A program made the position numbers and the translations under genes. The notes under the pieces are model-generated. The model saw only the letters and a program-made list of their open reading frames with translations, made no database searches and was not told where the DNA came from. A stretch of DNA of 64,000 nucleotides. It comes from Arabidopsis thaliana (lineage: Eukaryota > Streptophyta > Magnoliopsida > Brassicales > Brassicaceae). Positions 22,051 through 33,313 of this stretch are shown here, piece by piece (position 1 is the first letter of the stretch; every line of letters starts with the position of its first letter). The DNA is taken from contig NC_003070.9 in the NCBI RefSeq assembly GCF_000001735.4, positions 5,456,001 through 5,520,000 on the forward strand. The letters run 5' to 3'.

Positions 22051-22854
22051 ATGAAGGATTGTTAGGTAAATGTTAATCCAGGAAAAAAAGATTGGTTCTT
22101 GTGGTTTAGGTAACTTATGTATTAAGTGAAGCTGCTTGTTTAGAGACTAATGGTGTGTTTTATGAGTAGATTCTTCTGACCTATGTCTCGTTATGGAACT
22201 AGTTTGATCTTATGTCACCTTGCTAGCAGCAGATATTGATATTTATATATTTAAGAGACATGCGCATGAGAATGAGGGTATGGAAAAGTCCATATCAGAT
22301 GACACAAACAATGATCGTATGTGTAGTCACTTGTGCATTTCCAGTTTTGGACATAAAATTCTGATATTGCATAGAAATGTTTTTAAATAACACTAATCCA
22401 AACCTAAATAAAATATCTCTATACATCATCTAGAAATGTATGGCTTGATCAAGAATTGTAGATAATAATACCCTGAGTTAAATGATTGTAGGTATTATTT
22501 CAGTTTTCAAAATTGTCCAAATTTATGAGCTATATTAAAGATAATATTTTCAATAAGGTGTGTAGTTCTAAATGTTTCTTCTTCTTCCACCAACCCCTCT
22601 TTCTATATGTATGTTCTTTTTTCTAAAATAATTGTTTGTTCTTTTTTAGATATATCAAATTAAATATAAAAAATATTGACAAAACTTATTTACCATTGTT
22701 AGGTGAACTTGGCAAGTGTGTAAATATAAAGATAACATTCCTTTTCGTTCTTTATATATACGAAACGTACCACAAATTTCTAACTAAAGCATTCATAGTC
22801 TCTCGAAAGCCTCTTTTCAGAACCGAAGCTCTTTACTTTCGTCCACCGGGAAAT
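22051..22854. other. PDS5E 3' UTR and CCR1 promoter
   Basis: AT-rich. The distal part is 3' UTR. The proximal 270 bp are the CCR1 promoter, with an AC element and a TATA box listed separately. I see no other gene. Confidence 0.6.
22589..22760 (+). promoter_or_regulatory. CCR1 promoter: AC-II element and TATA box
   Basis: ACCAACC at 22589-22595 is a perfect AC-II element, the site used by lignin MYB factors such as MYB58/63 on phenylpropanoid genes. TATATATA lies at 22753-22760, about 95 bp before the CCR1 ATG. Motifs are seen directly; the regulators are from established knowledge of lignin genes. Confidence 0.6.
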
Positions 22855-25800
22855 ATGCCAGTCGACGTAGCCTCACCGGCCGGAAAAACCGTCTGCGTCA
22901 CCGGAGCTGGTGGATACATCGCTTCTTGGATTGTTAAGATACTTCTCGAGAGAGGTTACACAGTCAAAGGAACCGTACGGAATCCAGGTACTTGTCCATT
23001 TTTATATATACTTTTTTGGTCACTTGTGATAATTATCTGAAGTTGTTGAGGTTATTTTTATTGTTTTGATTGACAATTTGGATTTCTTTATAATTATTTT
23101 TCTTGCAGATGATCCGAAGAACACACATTTGAGAGAACTAGAAGGAGGAAAGGAGAGACTGATTCTGTGCAAAGCAGATCTTCAGGACTACGAGGCTCTT
23201 AAGGCGGCGATTGATGGTTGCGACGGCGTCTTTCACACGGCTTCTCCTGTCACCGACGATCCGGTGAGTCTTTTTCTTGGGTTTTCTATTTGTTTTATCG
23301 CATTTTTAGTGGCTTACAGAGAGAATCGAATAAAGTTAAGGACCTACATGAAATAAAATAATACTTATATAGTAGTGGAGCTGATGATTTCATTTAGATT
23401 TTTCTGTCGTTTGTTAATTAGACCATGTCGTGACGTTATCTAATCCCTTTTTTTAATCATGAACATAATATTTTTTTTATCTATTTTTAAAATATCGCCT
23501 CATTAAAAGGGTGAAATCTCTAGCAATATTATTCTTCATTGAATATTTGGTTTTTGCCAGTTTCGTCAAGTATTTTAATTTTAGGACGTTGAAAGTTCCA
23601 TCTTGTTGTGATGTTTTTATTACATTTGACTTTAAAATGAAGCAAAGATGGTTAGAAATTATTTTGTTGGAAGGCAAATCAATGAGTATTATTATGTGAA
23701 ATCACATCAGAGTGTGAAATGAGGTATTTAATTGGTGAAAAAAAAACGAGGTATTTAATTAATTATTTTTAAATGTATAATCAATTTTCAGGAACAAATG
23801 GTGGAGCCGGCCGTGAATGGAGCCAAGTTTGTAATTAATGCTGCGGCTGAGGCCAAGGTCAAGCGCGTGGTCATCACCTCCTCCATTGGTGCCGTCTACA
23901 TGGACCCGAACCGTGACCCTGAGGCTGTCGTTGACGAAAGTTGTTGGAGTGATCTTGACTTCTGCAAAAACACCAAGGTCTTGCACTCTTGCTTCGTTTT
24001 TTTAAATATTTTGCATTTGTTAATTAAACATGTTTATCATGTTAAAAAATTGAAAAATATTTAATGTCTAAAAAATGTGAATTTTTTGGTTCTATTGTGA
24101 AATAGTATTATCTTTGATGTTAGGTCTATTGAATATTTGTATGTGTTTTGTAGAATTGGTATTGTTACGGCAAGATGGTGGCGGAACAAGCGGCGTGGGA
24201 GACAGCAAAGGAGAAAGGTGTTGACTTGGTGGTGTTGAATCCGGTGCTGGTTCTTGGACCGCCGTTACAGCCGACGATCAACGCCAGTCTTTACCACGTC
24301 CTCAAATATCTAACCGGCTCGGCTAAGACTTATGCTAATTTGACTCAAGCTTATGTGGATGTTCGCGATGTCGCGCTGGCTCATGTTCTGGTCTATGAGG
24401 CACCCTCGGCCTCCGGACGTTATCTCCTAGCCGAGAGTGCTCGCCACCGCGGGGAAGTTGTTGAGATTCTGGCTAAGCTATTCCCGGAGTATCCTCTTCC
24501 GACCAAGTAAGTGAACTTTGCCTTTAGCATTTTAATAGTTTCTAACTAATTAATGTCAGTCACTTAAATATTTACTAATTAAGGGTTAGTTTTCTATAAT
24601 AAGTTAGAAACGAAAACCATATTATAAAATATAGAATTGAAAGCTCATATCAAGCATTGTGGAAATATTTCCGGTTGTATCTTTCGAAACCAACTTGAAG
24701 GTAAAGGTTCATATCAAGAATTGTGGTCCAATATATAAAATTTTCATCACATTTGAAACGAAAAAACTAATTTAAATTGTGGGATACTTGTAGACTATAA
24801 AAAATAATCTAAGGAAAAAAAAACACCTTGTATCAGTTTTGATGACGAATCATACATTTGGCAGCCATGCACCCCTCGTCACCTCATGACATAGAGTCTC
24901 CACTTACTTGAGTTGAGTCAACACTTTCTGTAAATAGTAAAAACACAGCAAATAACGTTTTTTTTAATCGACGATGTTAGCTCTTGTGTATCTTATTAAG
25001 ACAATGACCGGTCTCAAGGTACTCGTCTTTGTAACTAACATTATTTATATTATATGGTTATAAGACTTTGTACTATACAATTGCATACTCGCATGCCTCA
25101 TGTACTCATTAGTGTACATTAATAATAATAAGTAAAGAAGTCGTCAGAAACACTAATCAGTAGACATATGAATATGAATACTTACGGCTAATTATGACGA
25201 TAATCTGACGTCTCTTATACAGTGTCTTTGCTAATCTTCACATATATGGCTTATTCAATATATATAATTCGTTTTTGTTCTTACAAAATGATTTTTTTTT
25301 TTTTTTGTTCTGTTTCTTTTCTCTCTTTTTTTGACAAATAGTTCCTTTATCACTTAGTTTGATATAAAACCATTGATGGGTGTGAATTGGTCCCATGATC
25401 CTTTTTTCGTCTGTGGTGAAGGTTGGTATACCCAACAACTCACACCATAAGTCCAAGTCATCTCGTCACCAACCGCTCACGTGGACAATTTTGAAACCAT
25501 AAGAATATATATACAAAATATAAAATGTTTGATGGGTATGTTTTATTGAAAATAAAGGAGATAGTCATTGCTCTTTGTCTAACTTTAATTAGACAAATCA
25601 ATCGCTTTAGAGTAAATAATGTTCAAGAAAGATTGTGCTAAGTAATTAACCAAAAGAAAAAAGATTGTTGAGTAACAACGATGTTTCTGGTTTAATAATG
25701 TTTTCAGGTGCAAGGACGAGAAGAACCCTAGAGCCAAGCCATACAAATTCACTAACCAGAAGATTAAGGACTTAGGCTTAGAGTTCACTTCCACCAAGCA

Positions 25801-25915
25801 AAGCCTCTACGACACAGTCAAGAGCTTACAAGAGAAAGGCCATCTTGCTCCTCCTCCTCCTCCTCCTTCAGCATCGCAAGAATCCGTGGAAAATGGCATT
25901 AAGATCGGGTCTTGA
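22855..25915 (+). CDS. CCR1: cinnamoyl-CoA reductase 1 (lignin synthesis)
   Basis: Five exons, 22855-22987, 23109-23263, 23792-23977, 24154-24506 and 25708-25915, give 344 residues, the length known for CCR1/IRX4. The frame is open upstream of ATG 22855 but the family start is MPVDV. A short-chain-type Rossmann motif TGAGGYIA is at about 17-24, and the CCR signature 'KNWYCYGK' holds the catalytic Tyr and Lys near 160. The enzyme reduces feruloyl-CoA and other hydroxycinnamoyl-CoA thioesters to aldehydes with NADPH, the first committed step of monolignol synthesis in the cytosol. The C-terminus has a Pro run encoded by a CCT repeat at about 25847-25868. Intron 4 is about 1.2 kb. It matches At1g15950. 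Confidence 0.96.
23721..23760. repeat. 13-bp direct repeat flanking an A-run in CCR1 intron 2
   Basis: GAGGTATTTAATT occurs at 23721-23733 and 23748-23760, on either side of a 14-bp segment with nine A in a row. It may be a minimal retroposition scar like that at 17095, or a slippage duplication. Confidence 0.5.
24645..24726. repeat. imperfect direct repeat in CCR1 intron 4
   Basis: TCATATCAAG[C/A]ATTGTGG is present at 24645-24662 and 24709-24726, 64 bp apart, with weaker similarity between the stretches that follow. An old local tandem duplication is likely. Confidence 0.55.
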
Positions 25916-26201
25916 AAAGCTTATTAATTCCCTCAAGTATCCCCCTTAAGTATCCTTAACCATTGAAGTTGCTTTTGTTTGTTGTCTCTGGTTATGTGAA
26001 ACCTCTGTTTCAATATGTCTCGTCTGGTTATGAATCTGTACACTCAGTTCTTTGGCCAAACCGTTTGATGGATTTTGTAGTCAAGTCTTCATGTTTGATC
26101 TATGTAATAGATTACACTTAAGTAAACAACTTCATTTTTATTCTATGCAATAGATTACAATAAGTAAACACTATTTCTTCTATCTGAAATGTTCTAATTC
26201 T

Positions 26202-29066
26202 TCAATTTAAGTCTCCTATAACCGCTACTCTATTAGGTAACTGCATGTTGGCAATATCTTCTCTAGGAAGTGTTTCCTCGGTCTGAGAGTTACTGAAGTC
26301 TAGGAAATGTGTGGACGAGGACTCTCTGTTTTTACGGAGGACAAGGTAACTGATGGCAGCTAAGTAAGTGGCAATGCCTGAGAATCCAAGAACTCCTAAG
26401 AAAACAATGGCTACAAGGTTCATGTGACTATGGAGAAGCAACTTGATGAAGCTGCTTACAAGATAGTAAATGTTTATACCCATAATAAGTCCACCAATTA
26501 TCCAAGTCACCGATGAAATCTACAAGAAACCCGCAGGTTATGTTAGATTTCTTTCCTTCTATTGATGTTATGACTAATGTATATGACAGAAGTGAAGTTG
26601 AATATTATTACCACAAGTGAATTGGCGTGTGAGCCCATTTTGGTTTTACTGCTTGTGAATTTGAGAAGTGGGACTAAAGCAAATGGGAGTTCAAAGGATA
26701 AGATCATCTGCAAACATATAAGATGATTGATGTTAATAAAGTATGTATGTGATTAAGAGATTGGATTTAAGTTATGGAAGAGGTTATACCGAGGCAATGA
26801 TGATTAACTTTCCGGCTCCAGCTGAGCCACCTATCAAAGCAACGATCAAACTTGGGATTATAGCCAAGCATCTGGTTAGGAAGTTTCTGAGCCATGGTTC
26901 TAGTCTTAAATCAAGAAACCCCTGAAGAAAATAAGAGAAGGAACAAGATTCAGACACAAGTTAGGGCTTAGGAGCATTTTTCTAGAGTTTGATCACCTGC
27001 ATAACGTATTGTCCAGCATATGTTCCGGTTATGGTTGAACTCTGACCGGAAGCAAGCAACGCAATTGCAAATAGCTTTGAGCTCCATTTACCCACAACGT
27101 TCTGTGAGACAACCAGAATAAGTATATATAGATCCTCTAATAATGTGAGAAGTTATGCAAGAAATTGAAGCAAAAGATATAGGATTCATGGATTTACACG
27201 TAGCAGAAATGAAGCTTTGTTTAAGTCCAAATCTTGGCAACTAGCTCGATCTTCTGGACTCAAATCTGAGGCATTACAAACTGCACCACTCACTGATATC
27301 ACAGAGACATTGATGAGAAATGCCACCATAAGTGCTAATCCGCTTTCTATCAAGTAATACCGACAAGCTTCCTGTAAATGAGAACAGGGAACTTAAAGAC
27401 TCACATAACGTCCATGAAAATGTATGTATGTTAGGTGATTAGTTACCTTGATGCCGGTTACTGAACGAGGAATTTTCCTAGAGAGAACTAAAGCTGAGTG
27501 GAGAAAGAGATTGTGCCTGTGAAGAATTAAAACAGATGAGTATTTTCGTAATTTGTTTGAGGGATAGAGAGACAGAGAGTTGCTTACGGCATAACCATGG
27601 CACCGAGGAGAGATATCGCTAAACCAGTTGCACCATTACCCTTCAACTGAGGAACAAAGAGACCATAGAGGACTTCTTTTGGGTCTGGCTTTGAGTAATG
27701 AAGCTCAACAAAGAAGCATAGGGCAATGGTGAACACAAGAAAAGCGATCAAGAACTCGAGCTTTCTAATCTGTAATTATATAAAAAGAACCAAAATACCA
27801 ATTTATAGACTTAAAAGCCATAATAAACAAAACTTAACAAATGTACCCCATATTGTTGAAGTGCTAGAAGAATCAATGTACTAAGTCCTGTGAGAAGAAC
27901 ACCAATCCAAACCGGGATATTGAATAGCATGTTTAAAGCAAATGCTGTTCCAATTACTGTATTCAAAGAAAAACCAATGATTGATTCATTATTCAGCATT
28001 TGGTTGATAAGTTATAACAGAATGAGAATATTTCCCATCAACATCATCACCACTGTAACATAAAAAACCTCATGCCTTCTGGAATATCACAAGCTACTAC
28101 AGCGATTTCAGCAACTACCCATAACATAAAGTTTGGAACCTTGGAGTACTCAGCTCTACAATGCTCTGCTAAGTGCTTTCCTACGATCAGAAAAATACCA
28201 TTGATTGATGAATACAAAGATACTATAAGAAAATTACCATTGATTCATGAATACAAAGACTAACAACATTTTTTCAGGTAAAAGAAAGAGTGTGTTCGGA
28301 TTTAGGATTAAACCTGTGACAACACCAAGATTTGCAGCCAGAGATTGAATCACTAAAGCTGCACATGATGCCACCAATATGATCCAGAGTAACTGTTCAA
28401 TGTGACCAAGAAACGATCAATAAAAATTAACAAAAGAAGAAAAACATTGAAGGTTAAAAAAGCAGATTGTGTAACGCACCTCATACTTGTATTGAGCTCC
28501 TGATTGCAGATCAGTTTCAACTGTACAACAACAACAACAAAAATGCATAGCTTGTGTCTGTCTGCGTAAGTGTTACACTTTCATTTATTTACAAAGAGAA
28601 TCTTACAGTTTCCAGGATCAATGTAAGCAATTGAGACAAGAAATCCAGGGCCTAAGTATGAGAAGAAGTTTTTCCAGCTCTTTTTCTGCAGTTATGTATA
28701 TAGCAACAAACATCAAAACCACAAGTCAAAAACACTCTTGTACTTATGAAGTCTATCAACCCTTTAGGCAGTAATCAAATTCATGATCAACACTAATAAC
28801 AGTGATTACCAATAATGGGAGTTTCAGAGGATAAGATAAGAGTATATACAAAAGGGATTGCAAATCAATTCATGGAGACTAACAAGACTGATTAAGCGTA
28901 AGATGTGGAGAGACTCAAAGTTGAGAAATAATAAAGTGTGGGGTTCAAAAAAAGAAAAGAGACGAGAAGAAACCTCAGGGACAAGAATCTGATTAGAATC
29001 AGAGTTTTCTATGAGAGGAGAGTTTGAGATACTTCTGTTGCTGCCACTTGCTGTTTCAGCCGCCAT
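26202..29066 (-). CDS. NRAMP6: NRAMP6 divalent metal transporter
   Basis: About 13 exons on the minus strand. The first is 28974-29066 ([18 protein letters not shown]...), the second 28607-28685, and the last ends at 26202. The first membrane helix carries the metal-binding DPGN motif ('YIDPGN') just after 'YLGPGFLVS'. Later helices contain '[11 protein letters not shown]' (28077-28185) and 'VIGTAFALN' (about 27850-27957). The C-terminus is a soluble tail ending 'VAVIGDLN'. NRAMP proteins cotransport Fe2+, Mn2+ or Cd2+ with protons; Arabidopsis NRAMP6 is reported in intracellular membranes. The gene is At1g15960, beside CCR1 just as NRAMP1 sits beside CCR2 in the duplicated block. I see no broken exon. 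Confidence 0.92.
28191..28260. repeat. two-copy tandem repeat in an NRAMP6 intron
   Basis: A unit of about 30 bp built on ACCATTGATT[G/C]ATGAATAC then AAAGA occurs at 28191-28220 and about 28230-28259, about 39 bp apart with few differences. It sits in the intron between exons 4 and 5. Confidence 0.65.
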
Positions 29067-30543
29067 CTCCTGCCTCTCTCTGTTACGTCTCTTCTCTCCC
29101 TATCTATAATGCCAACATCAACAATTTACATGCAGAGATATATTTATACACACTACATGGCGTTTGGTCAAATGTCAGAGAAATATTGAATTAATGCAAA
29201 TCTTTTTCCTTCATTTTTTTTCATTAATGCAAATGCCAAAACTATCTTTTTTGGGAAAGATTTTAACAAATGATGATTACAAGTTTTGACTAAAAAGGGA
29301 AGGGGTTGTTCTAAGGAATAATGGAGTATATAATTATTGAATTTTGTTTTCTAATTTGGTAGTTAATGCTTTGGCAATCTAATCTACATGTGTCGATTTT
29401 CTATCGAAAATATAAGAAGTAAAGCGTACTTATCAAAAGTTTACCACAATTCCCTCTTTCCCTCCCTTTAACTAAATCTTCGTTTACAGAAAACTTCAAC
29501 TCCAAGTTATTTTATTTCTTCTAATTAGGGAAGTTAAAATGCGTAGGAAAAGCTAAATCAGATATTCTTCTAAAATTAGCAGTAAATGATACGTAAAAAA
29601 AACTTTCAATTTTCTTGTCCTCAGCTTAAAACTTAGTAATAAGCCAAAACGTAATAGAAAAGTTCTCTACCAAAATAATCATAATCCCCGGAGTAGTAAA
29701 GAAGAAGCGATTGTGAAATAGGGCCAAGTGGCCAACTTAACGGTAAAGATAAAACAAGGAGCCCACAACTCCACAAGGAAGTACGCGTGGTTACGACTTA
29801 TGACAACAAGTGGGATCCGTACACTTTTTTTTGTTTTGGTAAGATTCGATAGTCAGTAGACAACACTCAATACCATATCAAGTTTTTCTCTGTTTCTTAT
29901 TATAATCGACACGTAAATCTTGTTGACATATCAAGATTCAATGACACCTAATTAGTATAGCCCTTCCATTTCTCGAGTTTATAAGAAAAGAGTTGAGGAA
30001 ACAAAAAAACCAAAGAGATTAAGAATTTACTAGTACTTTCTTCATTTCTTGTATGTTCATCCCCGGATGAATATAAAAAAAAACTTGTAATTTGACTGAG
30101 ATGCCTACCAAAGGCTATATAACATACCAACCATTGGTTTCGATTATATATGTCCACAAAAAAAGTTATTAGAGAATATGCCAAAGATGAATTTGACGTC
30201 CACAATGCATGGCCGTTATTTATCAAGAATCGTTTTTTCACAACTCGATCGGTGATATAAAATCAAGGAATCTAAACTCAAAACAATTTTTTCCTTCCAG
30301 TTTGAAATAAGCTAAATTAAAATGTAGCATGTAATCGATTCACACAAATACGTCTGGTCTAAGAGTTCATCGCAACATTCTACTATGCATGAACCGATAA
30401 CCAAAATACATCTATACAACACCAAAATACAAAACTAAGAACACGTCACGGTAACAAAACCTCGTTGTGTCAATTAATCTCTGGAAGCAGAACAAACAAC
30501 ATTGGTACTCAAATACGTTAATTAGCTTATTTCAGAATGGCTC
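29067..30543. other. NRAMP6 promoter region and 3' flank of the glycosylase gene
   Basis: A 1.5 kb AT-rich spacer. The only clear element is a TATA box for NRAMP6 (listed separately). Reading frames here are short and not supported, and I see no transposon ends. Confidence 0.55.
29139..29148 (-). promoter_or_regulatory. TATA box of NRAMP6
   Basis: On the minus strand this reads TATAAATATA, about 75-80 bp before the NRAMP6 ATG. Position and sequence fit a canonical plant TATA box. Confidence 0.6.
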
Positions 30544-32494
30544 TTATTTATCACTCTCTCTCTCGTTCTTCTTCTTCGCCTTCGTTGTTGTTGTTGTCTC
30601 TGCATCTACGCAACAGTCTTGGTATCTGAAGCAGCCTATGAGATGATCATTCGTGAGTCCAGCTGCTTGCATGAAGGAGTAAATAACTGTTGGACTAACG
30701 CTGCGAAAGCCTCTGCGTACAAGATCTTTGCTTATAAACTCAGCTTTCGATGTCTTCACAGGGACTTGGCGCTGATACCTGAATTGGCTCTGTGTAGGCT
30801 TGTTGTTCACAAAGTTCCACATGTACTTCTTCAATGATCCACATTCAGCTATAATCTGGATGAAGTTAAGAATTAACAGGCAGACAGATTATAATATTTA
30901 GACAAGTTCTAAGTTTTCAGTAATTATGATCAGTAAGTGTGAGCTTATGTTCTGTTACCTTGCGCACATGGCGTGAGTTATCGAGGATTGATCGTATCTT
31001 GACCTCTGATAGTAAGGAAATGGCAGCAGTACCTGGCGCTGTTAACTTTTTGTCATTCAATTCAGCTACAGCGACTGGATCGAAGTCCATAAAAACTTCC
31101 CTGTTTCAAATAAGAAGCAAATTAGGCAATCAGAGATCAGAGCTACTGGCTTAGCATCAGAAGTTTATATTGCGAATTCAAAATTCATATTACTAAAGAA
31201 CTTGGTTTGGTTACCTGAGTATATGTCTTCTGGAGAGAATGTCGGTCCATGAGAGTTCGGCTAGAGCACCAGAGAGGCATAATAACTCAAAAAGCTTCCT
31301 ACACAAGTTAACCAAGCGGTAAGAGACTCTTATAACTACAAAGTGTATCTCAGATAGAAGGAAAATAGTTGAGGATGCCACATACTTGTCGTCATGTACA
31401 GGAACTCCCCATTCTTCGTCATGGAAAGCAACATAGCACGGGTCTTTACAACGTAGAAAAACGCAACATTATTAGTCAATTTACAGCAGAGAAAGATATG
31501 AAGCATGAGAGAACAACAAAGAATAATGGAAAGTGCCTCTTGGCATGGAAACATTTATGCTCATTAGTATAGAGAATCCAGAAAACGCTGTTTGGCTTAC
31601 ACTAAAAGCATAAACGAAGTGGATCTATCAGCTAATCAAAACATCCTTCATCTAAATTTCATGGACACTGAGAAGTTAAAATATTTATAAGAGAACTTCA
31701 GGACAAGCTACTTCATAAGTTATGCAACATAGCAAATGATCTACACAATGCTCACTGAATAAAATACATAGCAATTGAAACATTTTGTTGGCCATTGAAT
31801 TACTTAATATTCACATACAGAAGAACATAATTAGATCAAACAAAAAACACTAGCTCCTTGTCTCAATTCAGTCCCATTTGATTCAACTAGATAAGAACTT
31901 TATCATCTCACACAATCAGGCTAAACTCAATCTCACATTCACATTTTCACTCATTTCATTTATTTGAATGCATCTAAAGTCAAAAGCTCTCTCACTATGC
32001 AATGTGTGATAGGTGAAAGTTTGATGCTTACCAGCTTTAGGTGTGATCCAAGCACACCTTTTACGACCATCAGCGAAGCAATCACCAGAAACCTTCTCTT
32101 CTTCTTTCCCAACACTCAGCTTCCTTGTAGAAGAGACAGACCCACTTCGCCTCACAACCTTCTTACAGCTCGAAGAAGACGCCACGCTCAAAGGCGATGA
32201 CTCACACGAAGACGAAGCATCAGAGGAATACGAAGCAGTCATTGAAGCACTATTCTTTCTCAAAATCGAAGAGCAAAGAGACGAGCATTGCTTCAGAGTC
32301 GTCCTTGGTGAAGCCGGAGTAGTTGGTTTCTTCGCTTTCTCATCTTTTGAGTCGATGATGGTCTTCTCCATCATCGGCTTCTCCAGTTTCATCCCCGGTG
32401 GTTTCCTCTGCAGCTTGTTCCCGGTAGGACCAAGAACTGATCGGAACTCTCGCTCATCGGAATTTACGGACCGGAATCTAGGAGGAACCGACAT
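30544..32494 (-). CDS. Tag-type 3-methyladenine DNA glycosylase
   Basis: Five exons, 32032-32494, 31386-31443, 31215-31298, 30959-31100 and 30544-30855, give 352 residues. ATG 32494 (MSVPPRFRS) is preferred because plant relatives start MSxPPR; an in-frame ATG at 32509 would add five residues. Residues 1-130 are basic, Ser-rich and probably disordered. The rest aligns with E. coli Tag. The four zinc ligands are present: Cys in 'KRCAW', His in 'FHDEEWG', and His plus Cys in 'NDHLIGC'. The position of Tag Glu38 appears to be Ser here ('CLSGALAELSW'), as in other plant forms I remember. The enzyme removes 3-methyladenine in base excision repair. It corresponds to At1g15970; its cell location is not clear from the sequence. 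Confidence 0.88.
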
Positions 32495-33313
32495 TGACCC
32501 GATTCTCACAAAAAACTGCTTTTTGATTTCACAGATCTATCACTGGATCACACAACAACAACAAAATTGCTATTTCCAACAGTCTCGAAACTTATTTCAA
32601 GAGATTATATATCGGAAGGCCTAGACTTTACAGCTACATTAGCACCAAAAATGAAACTTTTTTGTCACCGCTAAATATCTCATTTTTAGGAATCTTCTAG
32701 TAAAACTAAACCAAGTTGCTTGCTGTGTTCACGAGAAAAGCAAGGTTAGAAACAATGAGCAACAAAATAAAATCTTTGAACAATGAAGAAAAAAAAAGCT
32801 TTTGACTTCAGAAAAACCCAGAAAAAAAAAAGAAAGAAAGAAGCTTTTTCTGATCGACGACGAAACGAATCAAATCGAGAGAGAGAGACGAGGAGAAAAG
32901 GTCATTCACCAGTCACGACTTAACACGTCATCGTTTGGTTCTTCTGCTTTTTCTGTTCTTTTGTTCCTCGACCCGACAATGAAACGGGTCCTTATTGCTC
33001 GACCCGACAAGTTAAATGGTTTAATTGCTTACTGTAATCAGTTGGTTAATGCTTCTGAGTTCTGAGATTAGGAATGTTTCTTTGCTCGTGCGTATCAACC
33101 AATGTAAAGACAAAAGTTTTAATTAATCGAACAGAGAATAATTTCTGGAATTGCCATAACCAAAATAAATAAATTAAATGCTAAGTTTTCTTCTATGGTC
33201 GGAAAATTGCCACAAAAGGGACCCACTTATCCTAAGTTCCTACAGAGATCTGTTTTCTTTCACAACATTTAAAAATCCAAACTTTTCTTTCTTTGGCTCA
33301 AAAAAACCTTCCA
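32495..33313. other. divergent promoter between the glycosylase and PnsB1
   Basis: It holds A-rich leader sequence for both genes. A 13-bp direct repeat CTCGACCCGACAA occurs at 32967-32979 and 32998-33010. A frame at 32802-33065 is Lys/Arg-rich and looks like chance. Confidence 0.55.

Noticed and set aside
22636-22854. Open frame extending upstream of the CCR1 start
   Set aside because: It crosses the TATA box and leader; CCR proteins start at the MPVDV-type position.
32802-33065. An 87-codon plus-strand frame in the glycosylase/PnsB1 promoter
   Set aside because: It starts at a run of A and is rich in Lys/Arg from low-complexity purine sequence. No domain, no splice context, and it overlaps the leaders of both neighbours.
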